Positions 13,196 through 21,546 of a stretch of DNA of 39,190 nt are shown here, piece by piece. The DNA lies in the NCBI GenBank assembly GCA_031547305.1, contig JAVBSC010000054.1:1-39190 (forward strand), in the 5' to 3' direction. The translations under genes were made by a program, and so were the position numbers. Within the stretch, counting starts at the first letter, position 1, and the number at the start of each line of letters is the position of its first letter. Source of the DNA: JAVBSC01 sp031547305 (GTDB taxonomy: Bacteria > Desulfobacterota > Desulfovibrionia > Desulfovibrionales > Desulfovibrionaceae). The notes under the pieces were generated by a model that had not been told where the DNA came from, did no database searches, and saw only the letters and a program-made list of their open reading frames with translations.

Positions 13196-14285
13196 CGCCC
13201 ACCACCTTGTTGCGCCCGGCCGCCTTGGCCAGATAAAGCAGCCGATCCACCAGATCCATATGGTCGTCCGGCGGCAGGGCGGTGCCGCCATGCACGCCGA
13301 AGCTTAAAGTTATATGCACCTTCTCGTCCAGGTATGGGCAGGGGACCCGCTCCACGGCCCGGCGCAGCTTTTCGGCCGCTTCATAAGCTTCCTGGCCGTG
13401 GCGTCCGTCCAGGATGATCACAAACTCCTCCCCTCCCCAGCGAAACAGCGAATCGTTTTTTTCCAGGCCAGATGAAATGATGTCCGCCACGTGCTGAAGC
13501 ACGGCGTCACCGCAGTGGTGGCCGTAGCGATCGTTGATTGCTTTAAAGTGGTCAAGATCGGCCATAATAATGCTGAAAGGTTTGCCGTTGCGCGTAAAAG
13601 CGGCCTGCACCCGTGCGAATTCCCCGTAAAAGGCCCGCCGGTTGCGCAGGCCGGTAAGGTAATCGGTAAAAGCATGCGTTTCCAACTGGCCGGTCAGGGT
13701 GGTCAGGCGTTGATAGGCTTTGGCGCGTACGTATTCGGAAAGCCAGGCAAAGGCAAAGGCGCCGGCCAAGGCGATTATGTAGCGCAGACGGTAGCTGGCG
13801 GAATAGCGCAGAGGCAAAAGATCGTGCACCGGCCAGGAAAAAAGGATTATAATGCACCCGAAAAAGGGCAGGAAGACGAGTGAGCCCAGGCGCAGGCCCA
13901 TGCAAAACATCATGGCGCTGGGGTAAATGAAAAACCAGATTACGCTGCCCCAGGGTATGCCGCCGCTGATGACCAGATAGGCGCTGAGAAGAAACAAGGC
14001 TGAGAAAATCCCGAACAGCGCGATTTTCTGGTTATGAAAAAAGTGCAGTTGCACATAGGACAAAAGCCCTGCCAGGGTTGCCGCCCCCAGAGGCAGAATA
14101 AGAAAATGGTTCTCCTCCATGATGTTTATGGCGAGCATCAGGGCGAACATGCAGGTGGCGATGACGCAAATTATGGTGCAGGCCACATAGCGCAGGCGCT
14201 GCTCCTGAGGTATGCGCCCCAGCTCACGCTGCCCCAGAAGCCAGGCCAGAGGCAGGCGCGAATGAGTGTGTTGCTTTCTCGCCAT
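13176..14285 (-). CDS. membrane diguanylate cyclase (GGDEF), first of a tandem pair
   Basis: A 369-residue protein with the same plan as the gene that follows it: a polytopic N-terminal half (about 33-195) and a C-terminal GGDEF domain (AFTDYLTGLRNRRAF, ADLDHFKAINDRYGHHCGDA, GGEEF at 284-288). The substrate- and metal-binding residues look intact, so cyclic di-GMP synthesis is expected. The inhibitory RxxD is again replaced (EKND). The first membrane helices probably form a MASE-like sensor, but I cannot name it. The start at 14285 has a rather distant AAGGAA. A good promoter stands upstream (14316-14343), and this gene is the first of a leftward run that may include ridA and mscL. Confidence 0.88.
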   Translation of the reverse strand: MARKQHTHSRLPLAWLLGQRELGRIPQEQRLRYVACTIICVIATCMFALMLAINIMEENHFLILPLGAATLAGLLSYVQLHFFHNQKIALFGIFSALFLLSAYLVISGGIPWGSVIWFFIYPSAMMFCMGLRLGSLVFLPFFGCIIILFSWPVHDLLPLRYSASYRLRYIIALAGAFAFAWLSEYVRAKAYQRLTTLTGQLETHAFTDYLTGLRNRRAFYGEFARVQAAFTRNGKPFSIIMADLDHFKAINDRYGHHCGDAVLQHVADIISSGLEKNDSLFRWGGEEFVIILDGRHGQEAYEAAEKLRRAVERVPCPYLDEKVHITLSFGVHGGTALPPDDHMDLVDRLLYLAKAAGRNKVVGDAWQPV

Positions 14286-14315
14286 TAGATGGGTCGGTTC
14301 CTTTTGCCTAAAATC

Positions 14316-14343
14316 ATAATATTATAATTAATATTTTGTTCAA
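14316..14343 (-). promoter_or_regulatory. promoter of the GGDEF pair
   Basis: Minus strand: TTGAAC (14338-14343), 16-base spacer, TATTAT (14316-14321), within an AT-rich island. Transcription would begin about 25 bases before the start codon. Confidence 0.5.
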
Positions 14344-14907
14344 GGGGGTAACGGCATGGAATATTATATAGTACATTTTATATATTCCCGCCTCTCCCCG
14401 CCGCAAAATCATAGGGAATCAGGCGGACAGGCATTTTTCACCCGCGCCGGCACCGCCTTATTCAGCATTAGCTGATGCACAAGCATAAAAAAAAGCGGCA
14501 AAAATGTCATCAATATCTGGACGGCCTTAAAAAGTGTTTTATTATTTGGAGGAACCCGCGGGCTAACGCTGGAGCATCTTCACTTCGGCATTGTCGCAGG
14601 CGGGGCGTGCCCGCCTGCGACAATGCCGCGGCAAGGATTCGCGGGAGAATTTTGCGGAGTGGATGAACTTTTCAATGTTAATCCGCTCTAACAAAGGGCT
14701 GCCACGCGCCAAGCTTATCTTGCGCAACGCCGGAGCGCTCGGATTTTTAATGTAAATTGCTTCCGGAGCGGTTCTTGTTTTGAAACGTTCCAGTCCAGTC
14801 CGTGCCCCGCATGGCCTGGAGCCAGCGCGCAACAGGAGGGGCACGCCAGCCGTTAAATGACAAGCTGAGCGCTCTAAAATTAAATTGTTTTCGGAGGAAT
14901 TAAAAAC
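14344..14907. other. long leader region upstream of dnaK
   Basis: About 560 bases without a credible gene. It contains the 19-bp inverted repeat at 14586-14628 and two copies of the palindrome GAGCGCTC (14733-14740 and 14867-14874). Each copy is followed within about 30 bases by AAATTG and then CGGAG, so the segment before dnaK looks partly duplicated. No CIRCE element is present and I cannot settle on a promoter. Confidence 0.5.
14586..14628. repeat. 19-bp perfect inverted repeat
   Basis: Arms CGGCATTGTCGCAGGCGGG (14586-14604) and its exact reverse complement (14610-14628) with a 5-base loop. No T-run follows on either strand, so it is not an ordinary intrinsic terminator. The central GGCGGG/CCCGCC part resembles the hairpin at 17264-17280. 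Confidence 0.8.
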
Positions 14908-16818
14908 ATGGGCAAGATTATCGGCATAGACTTAGGCACCACCAACTCCTGCGTCTTTGTAATGGAAGGCAAGGATCCAAAATGCATCACCAACCCGGAA
15001 GGCGGGCGGACCACCCCCTCAGTGGTCGGCTTTACGGATAAGGACCGCCTGGTTGGCGATATCGCCAAGCGTCAGGCTGTTACCAATCCGGAGCGCACCG
15101 TGTTCGCCATCAAGCGCCTGATGGGCCGCCGGGCGGATGCTCCGGAGGTGAAGCGCTGGCACGAGCACAGCCCCTATGCCATTGTGCCCGGCAAGGGCGG
15201 CGATGCGGCCGTCAAAATAGAAGGACGCGAATACAGCCCGGCGGAAATTTCCGCCATGATTCTGGGCAAGCTTAAGGCCGACGCTGAAGCCTACCTGGGC
15301 GAAACCGTGACTGACGCCGTGATCACCGTGCCCGCCTACTTTAACGACGCCCAGCGTCAGGCCACCAAAGACGCCGGCCGTATAGCCGGACTGGATGTGA
15401 AGCGCATCATCAACGAGCCCACGGCCGCTTCCCTGGCCTACGGCTTTGACCGCAAGGCCAACGAAAAAATCGCCGTGTTCGACCTTGGCGGCGGCACCTT
15501 TGATATTTCCGTGCTGGAAGTGGGCGACAACGTCGTGGAAGTGCGCGCCACCAACGGCGACACCTTCCTTGGCGGCGAAGACTTTGACCAGCGTGTGATC
15601 AACTGGCTGGTGGAAGAATTCAAGCGGGAAAACACCGTGGATCTTTCCAAGGATCGCATGGCCTTGCAACGCCTGAAAGAAGCGGCGGAAAAAGCCAAAA
15701 AAGATCTGTCCACCTCCATGGAAGCGGAAATAAACCTGCCTTTCATCACCGCGGACCAGACCGGCCCCAAGCACCTCATGGTTAAGCTTTCCCGCGCCAA
15801 ACTGGAGTCCCTGGTGGGCGATCTGGTGGATCGCACCATTGAGCCCTGTAAAAAAGCTTTGGCCGACGCCGGCCTTAAAACCGTGGATATTGACGAAGTC
15901 ATCCTGGTCGGCGGCATGACCCGTATGCCCCTGGTTCAGAAAAAGGTCACGGAATTCTTTGGCAAAGAGCCCAACCGCTCGGTCAACCCCGATGAGGTTG
16001 TGGCCATGGGCGCGGCCATTCAAGGCGGCATCCTGGCCGGTGACGTCAAGGACGTGCTGCTCCTGGACGTCACCCCGCTTTCCCTGGGCATAGAAACCCT
16101 GGGCGGCGTCATGACAAGGCTGATCGATCGCAATACCACCATTCCGGCCCGCAAGAGCCAGACCTTTACCACAGCCGCGGACAACCAGCCTTCCGTGTCC
16201 ATCCACGTGCTTCAGGGCGAACGCCCAATGGCCGGAGACAACATGACCCTGGGCCGCTTTGAGCTGACCGGCATTCCGCCGGCTCCGCGCGGCCTGCCCC
16301 AGATTGAGGTGGCCTTTGACATTGACGCCAACGGCATAGTCAACGTTTCGGCCAAGGACCTTGGCACCGGCAAGGAACAGACCATCCGCATCACCGCTTC
16401 TTCCGGCATGTCCGAAGCGGACATCCAGCGGCTGATCAAGGAAGCCGAGTCCCATGCCGACGACGACAAGAAAAAGCAGGAATTTATCGAAGCCCGTAAC
16501 CACGCGGACACTTTGATCTATACCTCGGAAAAATCCTTGTCCGACCTGGGCGACAAGGTGGATGCCGGCCTGAAGGCGGATATTCAGGCCAAAGTGGCCT
16601 CTTTGAAAACCGCCATGGAAGGCACGGACCTGGACCCCCTTAAATCCGCCATGGACGAACTCTCCAAGGCTTCGCACAAGCTGGCCGAACAACTCTATGC
16701 CCAGAAGTCCCAGCAGGAAGCCACCGGCGCTTCCCAGCAGGCCGGTCCCACCGGCGGCCAGGCCGGCGGCAAGCCCGATGACGATGTGGTTGACGCGGAT
16801 TATACCGAAGTGAAATAA
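14908..16818 (+). CDS. dnaK: chaperone DnaK (Hsp70)
   Basis: A full-length 636-residue Hsp70. It binds exposed hydrophobic peptide segments in an ATP-driven cycle with DnaJ and GrpE. The nucleotide-binding domain has GIDLGTTNSCV at the start, the phosphate-2 region IAVFDLGGGTFDIS and VILVGGMTRMPLVQ. The interdomain linker DVLLLDVTPLSLGIET is intact, followed by the substrate-binding domain (ERPMAGDN) and helical lid. The C-terminus is a Q/A/G-rich tail ending DDDVVDADYTEVK, normal for bacterial DnaK. GGAGG stands 10 bases before the ATG. Neither grpE nor dnaJ is adjacent, so it is transcribed alone, and a strong terminator follows directly. Confidence 0.98.
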   Translation: MGKIIGIDLGTTNSCVFVMEGKDPKCITNPEGGRTTPSVVGFTDKDRLVGDIAKRQAVTNPERTVFAIKRLMGRRADAPEVKRWHEHSPYAIVPGKGGDAAVKIEGREYSPAEISAMILGKLKADAEAYLGETVTDAVITVPAYFNDAQRQATKDAGRIAGLDVKRIINEPTAASLAYGFDRKANEKIAVFDLGGGTFDISVLEVGDNVVEVRATNGDTFLGGEDFDQRVINWLVEEFKRENTVDLSKDRMALQRLKEAAEKAKKDLSTSMEAEINLPFITADQTGPKHLMVKLSRAKLESLVGDLVDRTIEPCKKALADAGLKTVDIDEVILVGGMTRMPLVQKKVTEFFGKEPNRSVNPDEVVAMGAAIQGGILAGDVKDVLLLDVTPLSLGIETLGGVMTRLIDRNTTIPARKSQTFTTAADNQPSVSIHVLQGERPMAGDNMTLGRFELTGIPPAPRGLPQIEVAFDIDANGIVNVSAKDLGTGKEQTIRITASSGMSEADIQRLIKEAESHADDDKKKQEFIEARNHADTLIYTSEKSLSDLGDKVDAGLKADIQAKVASLKTAMEGTDLDPLKSAMDELSKASHKLAEQLYAQKSQQEATGASQQAGPTGGQAGGKPDDDVVDADYTEVK

Positions 16819-16826
16819 TTGAATAG

Positions 16827-16873
16827 GATTGCGCCGTTGCTTCGCGAAGCGAAATAACGGCGCAATCTTTTTT
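16827..16873 (+). terminator. terminator of dnaK
   Basis: Perfect 12-bp stem GATTGCGCCGTT (16827-16838) with AACGGCGCAATC (16856-16867), an inner GCTTCGCGAAGC palindrome in the loop and six T residues. Confidence 0.9.
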
Positions 16874-16886
16874 GAGAGACGGTTTT

Positions 16887-17198
16887 ATGGATGCCAGGCA
16901 AAATTTCGTTTGCACTTACTCAGATGAGGAGCCGGTATATCCGGCTGTTGATGATGACGACTTATGGGGCTGCGTGCGGGCGGATTTTGAGCGACGCTAC
17001 CAGGGCCGCTACACCTTGGAGCACTTGCGCCAGGCTTTTGAGACGGTCTGCTCCCAGGCCGGGGAGAAAATGCCGTTGGCCGAAATCCTGCGCAAGGTAA
17101 GGCTGAAATGGCTGTGGGAACGCCCGTCCCTGCCGCGCGGACTGGAAGGCCAGTACAGTTGGCGGGAAATCGAGCCGGTCATTTTTGACAAGAAATAA
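16887..17198 (+). CDS. small conserved-looking protein of unknown function
   Basis: A 103-residue acidic, soluble protein without signal peptide or membrane helix. The N-terminal part is rich in D and E (SDEEPVYPAVDDDDLWGCV), and the middle is predicted helical (FERRYQGRYTLEHLRQAFE). I do not recognise the family. The ATG at 16887 is preferred to a TTG at 16872, which overlaps the dnaK terminator T-run. The ribosome binding site is weak (AGAGACGG). Codon choice matches the core genes, which supports it being real. It stands alone, convergent with alr. Confidence 0.6.
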   Translation: MDARQNFVCTYSDEEPVYPAVDDDDLWGCVRADFERRYQGRYTLEHLRQAFETVCSQAGEKMPLAEILRKVRLKWLWERPSLPRGLEGQYSWREIEPVIFDKK

Positions 17199-17221
17199 TT
17201 CTGCTCACTTTACTTTGCCGC

Positions 17222-17280
17222 CAGTGCGAATAAACGTTGAAAACATTTATTCGCACTGTCGGAGGCGGGCGTTGCCCGCC
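17222..17280. terminator. double hairpin between convergent genes
   Basis: CAGTGCGAATAAA (17222-17234) pairs perfectly with TTTATTCGCACTG (17246-17258), and GGCGGGC (17264-17270) with GCCCGCC (17274-17280). Lying between the ends of the 16887 gene and alr, they probably act as a two-way transcription end, although neither has a classic T-tract. Confidence 0.5.
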
Positions 17281-17305
17281 GTCAAGCGAAAGACCCGAGC
17301 GTAAT

Positions 17306-18538
17306 TTACTCTACATCCAGGTAGACTTTTGGATTTTTGCCCAGCACGCACATGGCTTCGTAAGGAATGGAGCCCCAGTCGGCGGCCAGTTCGGCCATGG
17401 AGATGGCCGCGGGGCCTTCCCCGCCAAGCAGAAAGGCCATATCCCCCGGCTGGACTCCCGGAATGCCGTCAATGCCCACGGCCAGCATCTGCATGCACAC
17501 GCGGCCGATTATGGGGGCTCGTCGGCCGCGCAGCACCACTTGTCCCTGATTGGAAAGGCGCAGCGGCAGGCAGTCCGAGTAGCCAAGGCGCAAAATGGCC
17601 GCCCTGGAGGCTTTTTGCGCCTTATAGGTGCGGCAATAGCTTACGGTGTCTCCCGGCCTGAGTTCGCGCACCTCCATAACCGGCGCGCAGAATTCCATTA
17701 CCGGCAAAAGACCTGGGGCAAGACCCTGCCGGCTGGCGCCGGCAAAAGGATCCAGGCCGTAGACCGCCAGCCCCGGCCGCCTGGTTTGGGCGGGAAGGGA
17801 GGCCAAGGTTGCGGTCCCTTCCAGGCCGGAACTTGTGCCGAACAGGGGGGATTCCGCCAGAAATCCGGCGGAATTGCTCAAAGACCAGCCCAAATCCGGC
17901 CAGGCGGCGCGCAGGCGCGTGTATACTCCGGCCAGGGCGGCGAACTGGCAGCGGGAAAACGCATCTTCCGCCGGAACGTCGGCGGAGGCCAGGTGCGAGA
18001 CCGCCAGTTCCGGCTTCAACACGGGCCTGTCCCCCAGGTATTCCAGCAACTCGTTCAGGGATTCCGGGGCAAAGCCCAGACGGCTCATGCCGGTGTTGAA
18101 CTTCAGGGCCAGAGGCAAAGAGGCCAGCCCAATTCTGCGGGCCGCCCTGTCCAATAAATCCAACTGGCGGAATTGTGAAACCAGCGGCGTGATGCCGTGC
18201 CGCGCCGCGTACTCAGCCTCTTCCGCGCTATGGACGCCCAGCAGGGCCACCAGGCGCACCCGTTTTTGCCCCGGTTGGGATTCAAGAAAGCTCCGCAAGT
18301 CCGCCACCTCGCCCAGTGGCCCCAATCCGAGGGCTCCGGCCCCGGCCTCAATCAGATTCAAGGCGCAACGCCGCTGGCCGTGGCCATAGGCGTCGGCCTT
18401 GATTACCGGCATCAGGGCCGGCCAGGCGCCTGCCCCGTTGCCCGGCTCAAGGGCGGTTCTTTCCCGCAGCAGCGCGAAGTTGCGCCGCAGGCGATCCAGA
18501 TGCACCAGGACGCAGGGCGTGGAAACCGGCAGGGTCAT
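17306..18538 (-). CDS. alr: alanine racemase
   Basis: A 410-residue PLP-dependent alanine racemase making D-alanine for peptidoglycan. The N-terminal barrel carries the PLP lysine K47 in MPVIKADAYGHG, LKFNTGMSRLGF follows, and the C-terminal domain contains GDTVSYCRTYKA, RLGYSDCLPLRLSN with the second-base Tyr, and GRVCMQM. In most racemases the last motif is GRVCMD, so a Gln replaces the usual Asp here. The start was set at the ATG 18538, six bases after AAGGA; the frame continues upstream without a good site. The gene reads away from lptD, with a 324-base region between them holding a 28-base palindrome. Confidence 0.92.
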   Translation of the reverse strand: MTLPVSTPCVLVHLDRLRRNFALLRERTALEPGNGAGAWPALMPVIKADAYGHGQRRCALNLIEAGAGALGLGPLGEVADLRSFLESQPGQKRVRLVALLGVHSAEEAEYAARHGITPLVSQFRQLDLLDRAARRIGLASLPLALKFNTGMSRLGFAPESLNELLEYLGDRPVLKPELAVSHLASADVPAEDAFSRCQFAALAGVYTRLRAAWPDLGWSLSNSAGFLAESPLFGTSSGLEGTATLASLPAQTRRPGLAVYGLDPFAGASRQGLAPGLLPVMEFCAPVMEVRELRPGDTVSYCRTYKAQKASRAAILRLGYSDCLPLRLSNQGQVVLRGRRAPIIGRVCMQMLAVGIDGIPGVQPGDMAFLLGGEGPAAISMAELAADWGSIPYEAMCVLGKNPKVYLDVE

Positions 18539-18669
18539 AAGAAATCCTTTAATAAGAGAGTGGACGCGAATTTTTCTAAGGCAATTTTTTATACGCCGCG
18601 CGCGTCGTTTACGGCTGGCAATGTCAGCCTCTCCTCGCGGGCGCGGATACATGCTGCGCATGTCTCTGT

Positions 18670-18697
18670 TAGATAATTTCAAATATGAAATTATCTA
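18670..18697. promoter_or_regulatory. perfect AT-rich palindrome, likely operator
   Basis: TAGATAATTTCA (18670-18681), 4-base centre AATA, then TGAAATTATCTA (18686-18697): twelve perfect pairs. It lies 132 bases upstream of the alr start and 166 upstream of lptD, so it could serve either gene. It shares GATAAT with Fur-type boxes but does not fit the 19-bp Fur consensus. Confidence 0.5.
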
Positions 18698-18781
18698 GAA
18701 ATTCTTTAAACCTATCCGGGCCGGGACACAAGAAGGGGCGATGCAATTTATATCATGCCAAGCAGCCAAAAAGACTTTTCC

Positions 18782-18809
18782 TTGGCCGCAAGCTGTGCTA
18801 GAGTTATAC
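18782..18809 (+). promoter_or_regulatory. candidate lptD promoter
   Basis: TTGGCC (18782-18787), 16-base spacer, TTATAC (18804-18809), about 50 bases before the lptD start. Moderate match only. Confidence 0.35.
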
Positions 18810-18862
18810 TTGTTGTGGGGCTGTCCTTAATTAATCCTGAAACATCCTGAAATTAATCCGAC

Positions 18863-21244
18863 ATGAAGCAGTTGCGTCTTGCCGCGAGCCTTGAATTGTT
18901 GTTTCGAGCCGCTGTTTCCAGCCGTGGACGCCGGCTGTTTTCGGCCTTCCTGGTCTGCCTGTTTTTTATGTCCGCCTGGCCAGCTTTGGCCGCGGATCCG
19001 CTGGAAATGCGCACCGAGGACGAGCGCACGGTCACCTGGACCCTGGATGCGGACAAGGTCAGCACCCTGAACGAGGCTGAAGTCATGGAGGCCACGGGCA
19101 ACGTGGCGTTGCGCCGGGGTGATGATTATCTTAAAGCCGATTACGCGCGTTACTACATGTCCACCAAGTGGGTGTACCTGAAGGGCAACGTGGTCGTGCA
19201 TATGGGCAAGGATGACATCAAGGCCGAAGAGGCTGAATTCGATCTGCGCAGCCGCACCGGCTGGATGAAAAAGGGCGAGATCTTCATGGCCGGCCCGCAC
19301 ACCTATTTTGCCGGCGAACAGATCGATAAACACTGGGGCGACGTTTATACCTTTAAAAAAGCCAAAATCACCACCTGCGATGGGGAATCCCCGGCCTGGT
19401 CCTTTACCGCGGACGAGGCGGTGGTGGAAATAGACGGCTACGCCAGGCTCTGGGGCAGCTCTTTCCAGATAGCCGACGTGCCGACCATATATTCCCCATT
19501 TTTGGTCCTGCCGGCTAAAAAAGAGCGCCAGTCCGGATTCCTCATGCCGGATATGGGCATGAGCGAAAAGCGCGGCTTTTTTTACAACCAGCCGTATTTT
19601 TGGGCCATCAACGACTACAGCGACATGACGTTCAACGAGTATTTCATGGCTGAACGCGGCTTCATGCAGGGCATGGAGTACCGCAACCGCATGTCCGAGG
19701 ACGAGGCGCTGTGGCTGCGTTTTGACTGGCTAAAAGATAAGCAGACCATAAAAGATGATGGAGACAATTACGACCTGGGCGGCGACGGCCTGGTGCGCAC
19801 CAATTCGGACCGATATTGGCTGCGCGGCATGTTTGACGCGCGCCTGCCCGGGGACGCGCAATGGCGCCTGCGCGGTGATCTTGATTACGTCTCCGACCAG
19901 TATTTTCTGCGCGATTTTAAAGACAGCTATTCCGGCTACCGGCGCAGCCGCAACGAGCTGTTCAGCCTGTTCTCCCGGGATCTTCAGGAAAAAGACCAGG
20001 ATCGCCGTAGCGGGATCATGCTCTTCCGGGATTGGGAACGCGGCAGCTTCGCGCTTTCCGGCCGCTACACCCAGGATCCGACCCTGGGCAACGGCAACCA
20101 GCCACGAAGCGAGGATGACACCGTGCAGGCCCTGCCCGTGGCGGACGCCTTTTTGCACAAAGGACGCATCCTGCCGGACTTCCCGTTGGAAATAGCGGCC
20201 AGCGCCCAAGCCGGGTACATGTACCGGCAAAGCGGCACCCGCGGCGCGCGTTACGATATTAATCCCAGCCTTTCCATACCAATAAACACGCGTTACGGCT
20301 CCATCATGGCCACCGGGGCGATACGCCAAACAATTTACGATACGGAAAATCCGGCCCACTCGGACAACAGCCCGGACAACTCCGGCAATGAATACGGCGA
20401 TTCACGGACCCTGCCGGCATTCCAGGCTGCCGGCTCCACGGAATTCGCCCGCATTTATCATCTGGACTCCGCGCCTCTTGCCCTGACCAAGGAAAACGCC
20501 GGCCAGAGCCGCTGGACCGGCCTGCGCCACGCGGTGCGGCCAAGAGTCGGCTACCGCAACATCCCCATGGTGGACCAGCACAACAACCCCTACTATGACG
20601 AATCTGACCGCATCGGTCCGCAAAACGAGCTTTTTTACGAGCTGGAAAACGTGATCACCAGAAAGCGCGAACAAGTCACCCTGCGCACGGACGATAAGGG
20701 CGTAGCCCTGCCGGAAGTCTCTTCTGATTATCTGGACGTCGTCCGGCTGCGTTTCGCCCAGGCTTACAGCATCCGCGAAGCCAGGCGTGATGACGACCTG
20801 GACACCTATGACAGGCAGCCGTTTTCGGATTTTTTGACGGACTTGACGCTGAACTATGACCAGTACCTGGGCCTGAGCACCCGCAGCTACTATTCGCCTT
20901 ATCTAAATAAAGTGACCAAGCACGAGCACGGCATAAAGCTGACCTGGCCGGAACACGGTACTTTTTACACCGGCCTGACCATCCTGGAAAAAGTGGACGA
21001 CTACTACCGGCAGCGGGACAACCGCATCGCCCAATGGCGTTTTGCCGGCAATACGATTCTGTATGGCCCATGGTCCACGGCTTTTTACTTTGACCTGGAT
21101 GTGAACAGCGACTCGCAGGCCGAGCGTGGCCTGGATTTGATTTACAACCACCAGTGCTTCCAGGTCATCTTCCGTTACGCGGATGATTCGGACGGTGACC
21201 AATCCTACCGCCTGCTTTTTTCTTTGAGCGGCCTTGGAGATTAG
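18863..21244 (+). CDS. lptD: LPS-assembly outer-membrane protein LptD
   Basis: A 793-residue LptD (OstA/Imp), the outer-membrane barrel that, plugged by LptE, inserts lipopolysaccharide into the outer leaflet. An N-terminal signal peptide ends near SAWPALAA (about residue 44). The LptA-like beta-jellyroll domain follows (about 50-200: ATGNVALRRGDDYLKADYARYY, then KITTCDGESPAWSF, a segment well kept in LptD). The rest is a long beta-barrel with alternating aromatic strands, ending in a short final strand (YRLLFSLSGLGD). No Shine-Dalgarno is obvious before the ATG at 18863, and the n-region of the signal peptide is long, so the true start is slightly uncertain. It is shorter than E. coli LptD but normal for this group. 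Confidence 0.92.
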   Translation: MKQLRLAASLELLFRAAVSSRGRRLFSAFLVCLFFMSAWPALAADPLEMRTEDERTVTWTLDADKVSTLNEAEVMEATGNVALRRGDDYLKADYARYYMSTKWVYLKGNVVVHMGKDDIKAEEAEFDLRSRTGWMKKGEIFMAGPHTYFAGEQIDKHWGDVYTFKKAKITTCDGESPAWSFTADEAVVEIDGYARLWGSSFQIADVPTIYSPFLVLPAKKERQSGFLMPDMGMSEKRGFFYNQPYFWAINDYSDMTFNEYFMAERGFMQGMEYRNRMSEDEALWLRFDWLKDKQTIKDDGDNYDLGGDGLVRTNSDRYWLRGMFDARLPGDAQWRLRGDLDYVSDQYFLRDFKDSYSGYRRSRNELFSLFSRDLQEKDQDRRSGIMLFRDWERGSFALSGRYTQDPTLGNGNQPRSEDDTVQALPVADAFLHKGRILPDFPLEIAASAQAGYMYRQSGTRGARYDINPSLSIPINTRYGSIMATGAIRQTIYDTENPAHSDNSPDNSGNEYGDSRTLPAFQAAGSTEFARIYHLDSAPLALTKENAGQSRWTGLRHAVRPRVGYRNIPMVDQHNNPYYDESDRIGPQNELFYELENVITRKREQVTLRTDDKGVALPEVSSDYLDVVRLRFAQAYSIREARRDDDLDTYDRQPFSDFLTDLTLNYDQYLGLSTRSYYSPYLNKVTKHEHGIKLTWPEHGTFYTGLTILEKVDDYYRQRDNRIAQWRFAGNTILYGPWSTAFYFDLDVNSDSQAERGLDLIYNHQCFQVIFRYADDSDGDQSYRLLFSLSGLGD

Positions 21245-21309
21245 CAGCAATACATCTTGCCGCCTACCCCTCGCGGAACGATTTTGCGATAACTTGGCAA
21301 GGAGAGGCC

Positions 21310-21501
21310 ATGTCTGAAAATAAACCGGACAAACGGGAAAACCTGCTCACGGATCGCTACAGGCGCGAGTTTGTGGAGGTGGTTTGCCCGATTTGTCGCC
21401 AGAGCAGAATAATTTGCCTGCCGGAAGAAAGCATGCCGCGTTGCGAAATCTGCAAACGGGACATGGTTATTAAAGAGGTGCTTACCGAGGGCAAGTATTA
21501 G
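21310..21501 (+). CDS. small zinc-finger-like protein
   Basis: A 63-residue protein with two CxxC pairs, C26-x2-C29 (CPIC) and C45-x2-C48 (CEIC), enough for a zinc ribbon, plus C36. The ends are charged. AAGGAG precedes the ATG. I cannot assign a function; short zinc-ribbon proteins of this type are often nucleic-acid or partner-protein binders. It lies 65 bases after lptD and 45 before the amino acid ABC operon, on the same strand as both. Confidence 0.7.
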   Translation: MSENKPDKRENLLTDRYRREFVEVVCPICRQSRIICLPEESMPRCEICKRDMVIKEVLTEGKY

Positions 21502-21546
21502 TCTTAACGTATCTATATTTAATGGTTAAACAATCCGGAGGAATAG

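Larger units (their letters stand above)
18539..18862. other. divergent control region between alr and lptD
   Basis: 324 bases without a gene. It holds the palindrome at 18670-18697 and a candidate lptD promoter at 18782-18809. Just before lptD is a short direct repeat around AATCCTGAAACATCCTGAAAT (split near 18836-18856). Confidence 0.5.

Noticed and set aside
14775..14815. Sigma-32-like heat-shock promoter before dnaK (TTGAAA, then CCCCGCAT)
   Set aside because: The spacer is 19 bases, longer than the accepted range, and the -10 part is a poor match.
15019..16692. 557-codon open frame antisense to dnaK
   Set aside because: Long antisense frames opposite dnaK are a known artefact of its codon use. 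There is no start signal and no independent evidence.
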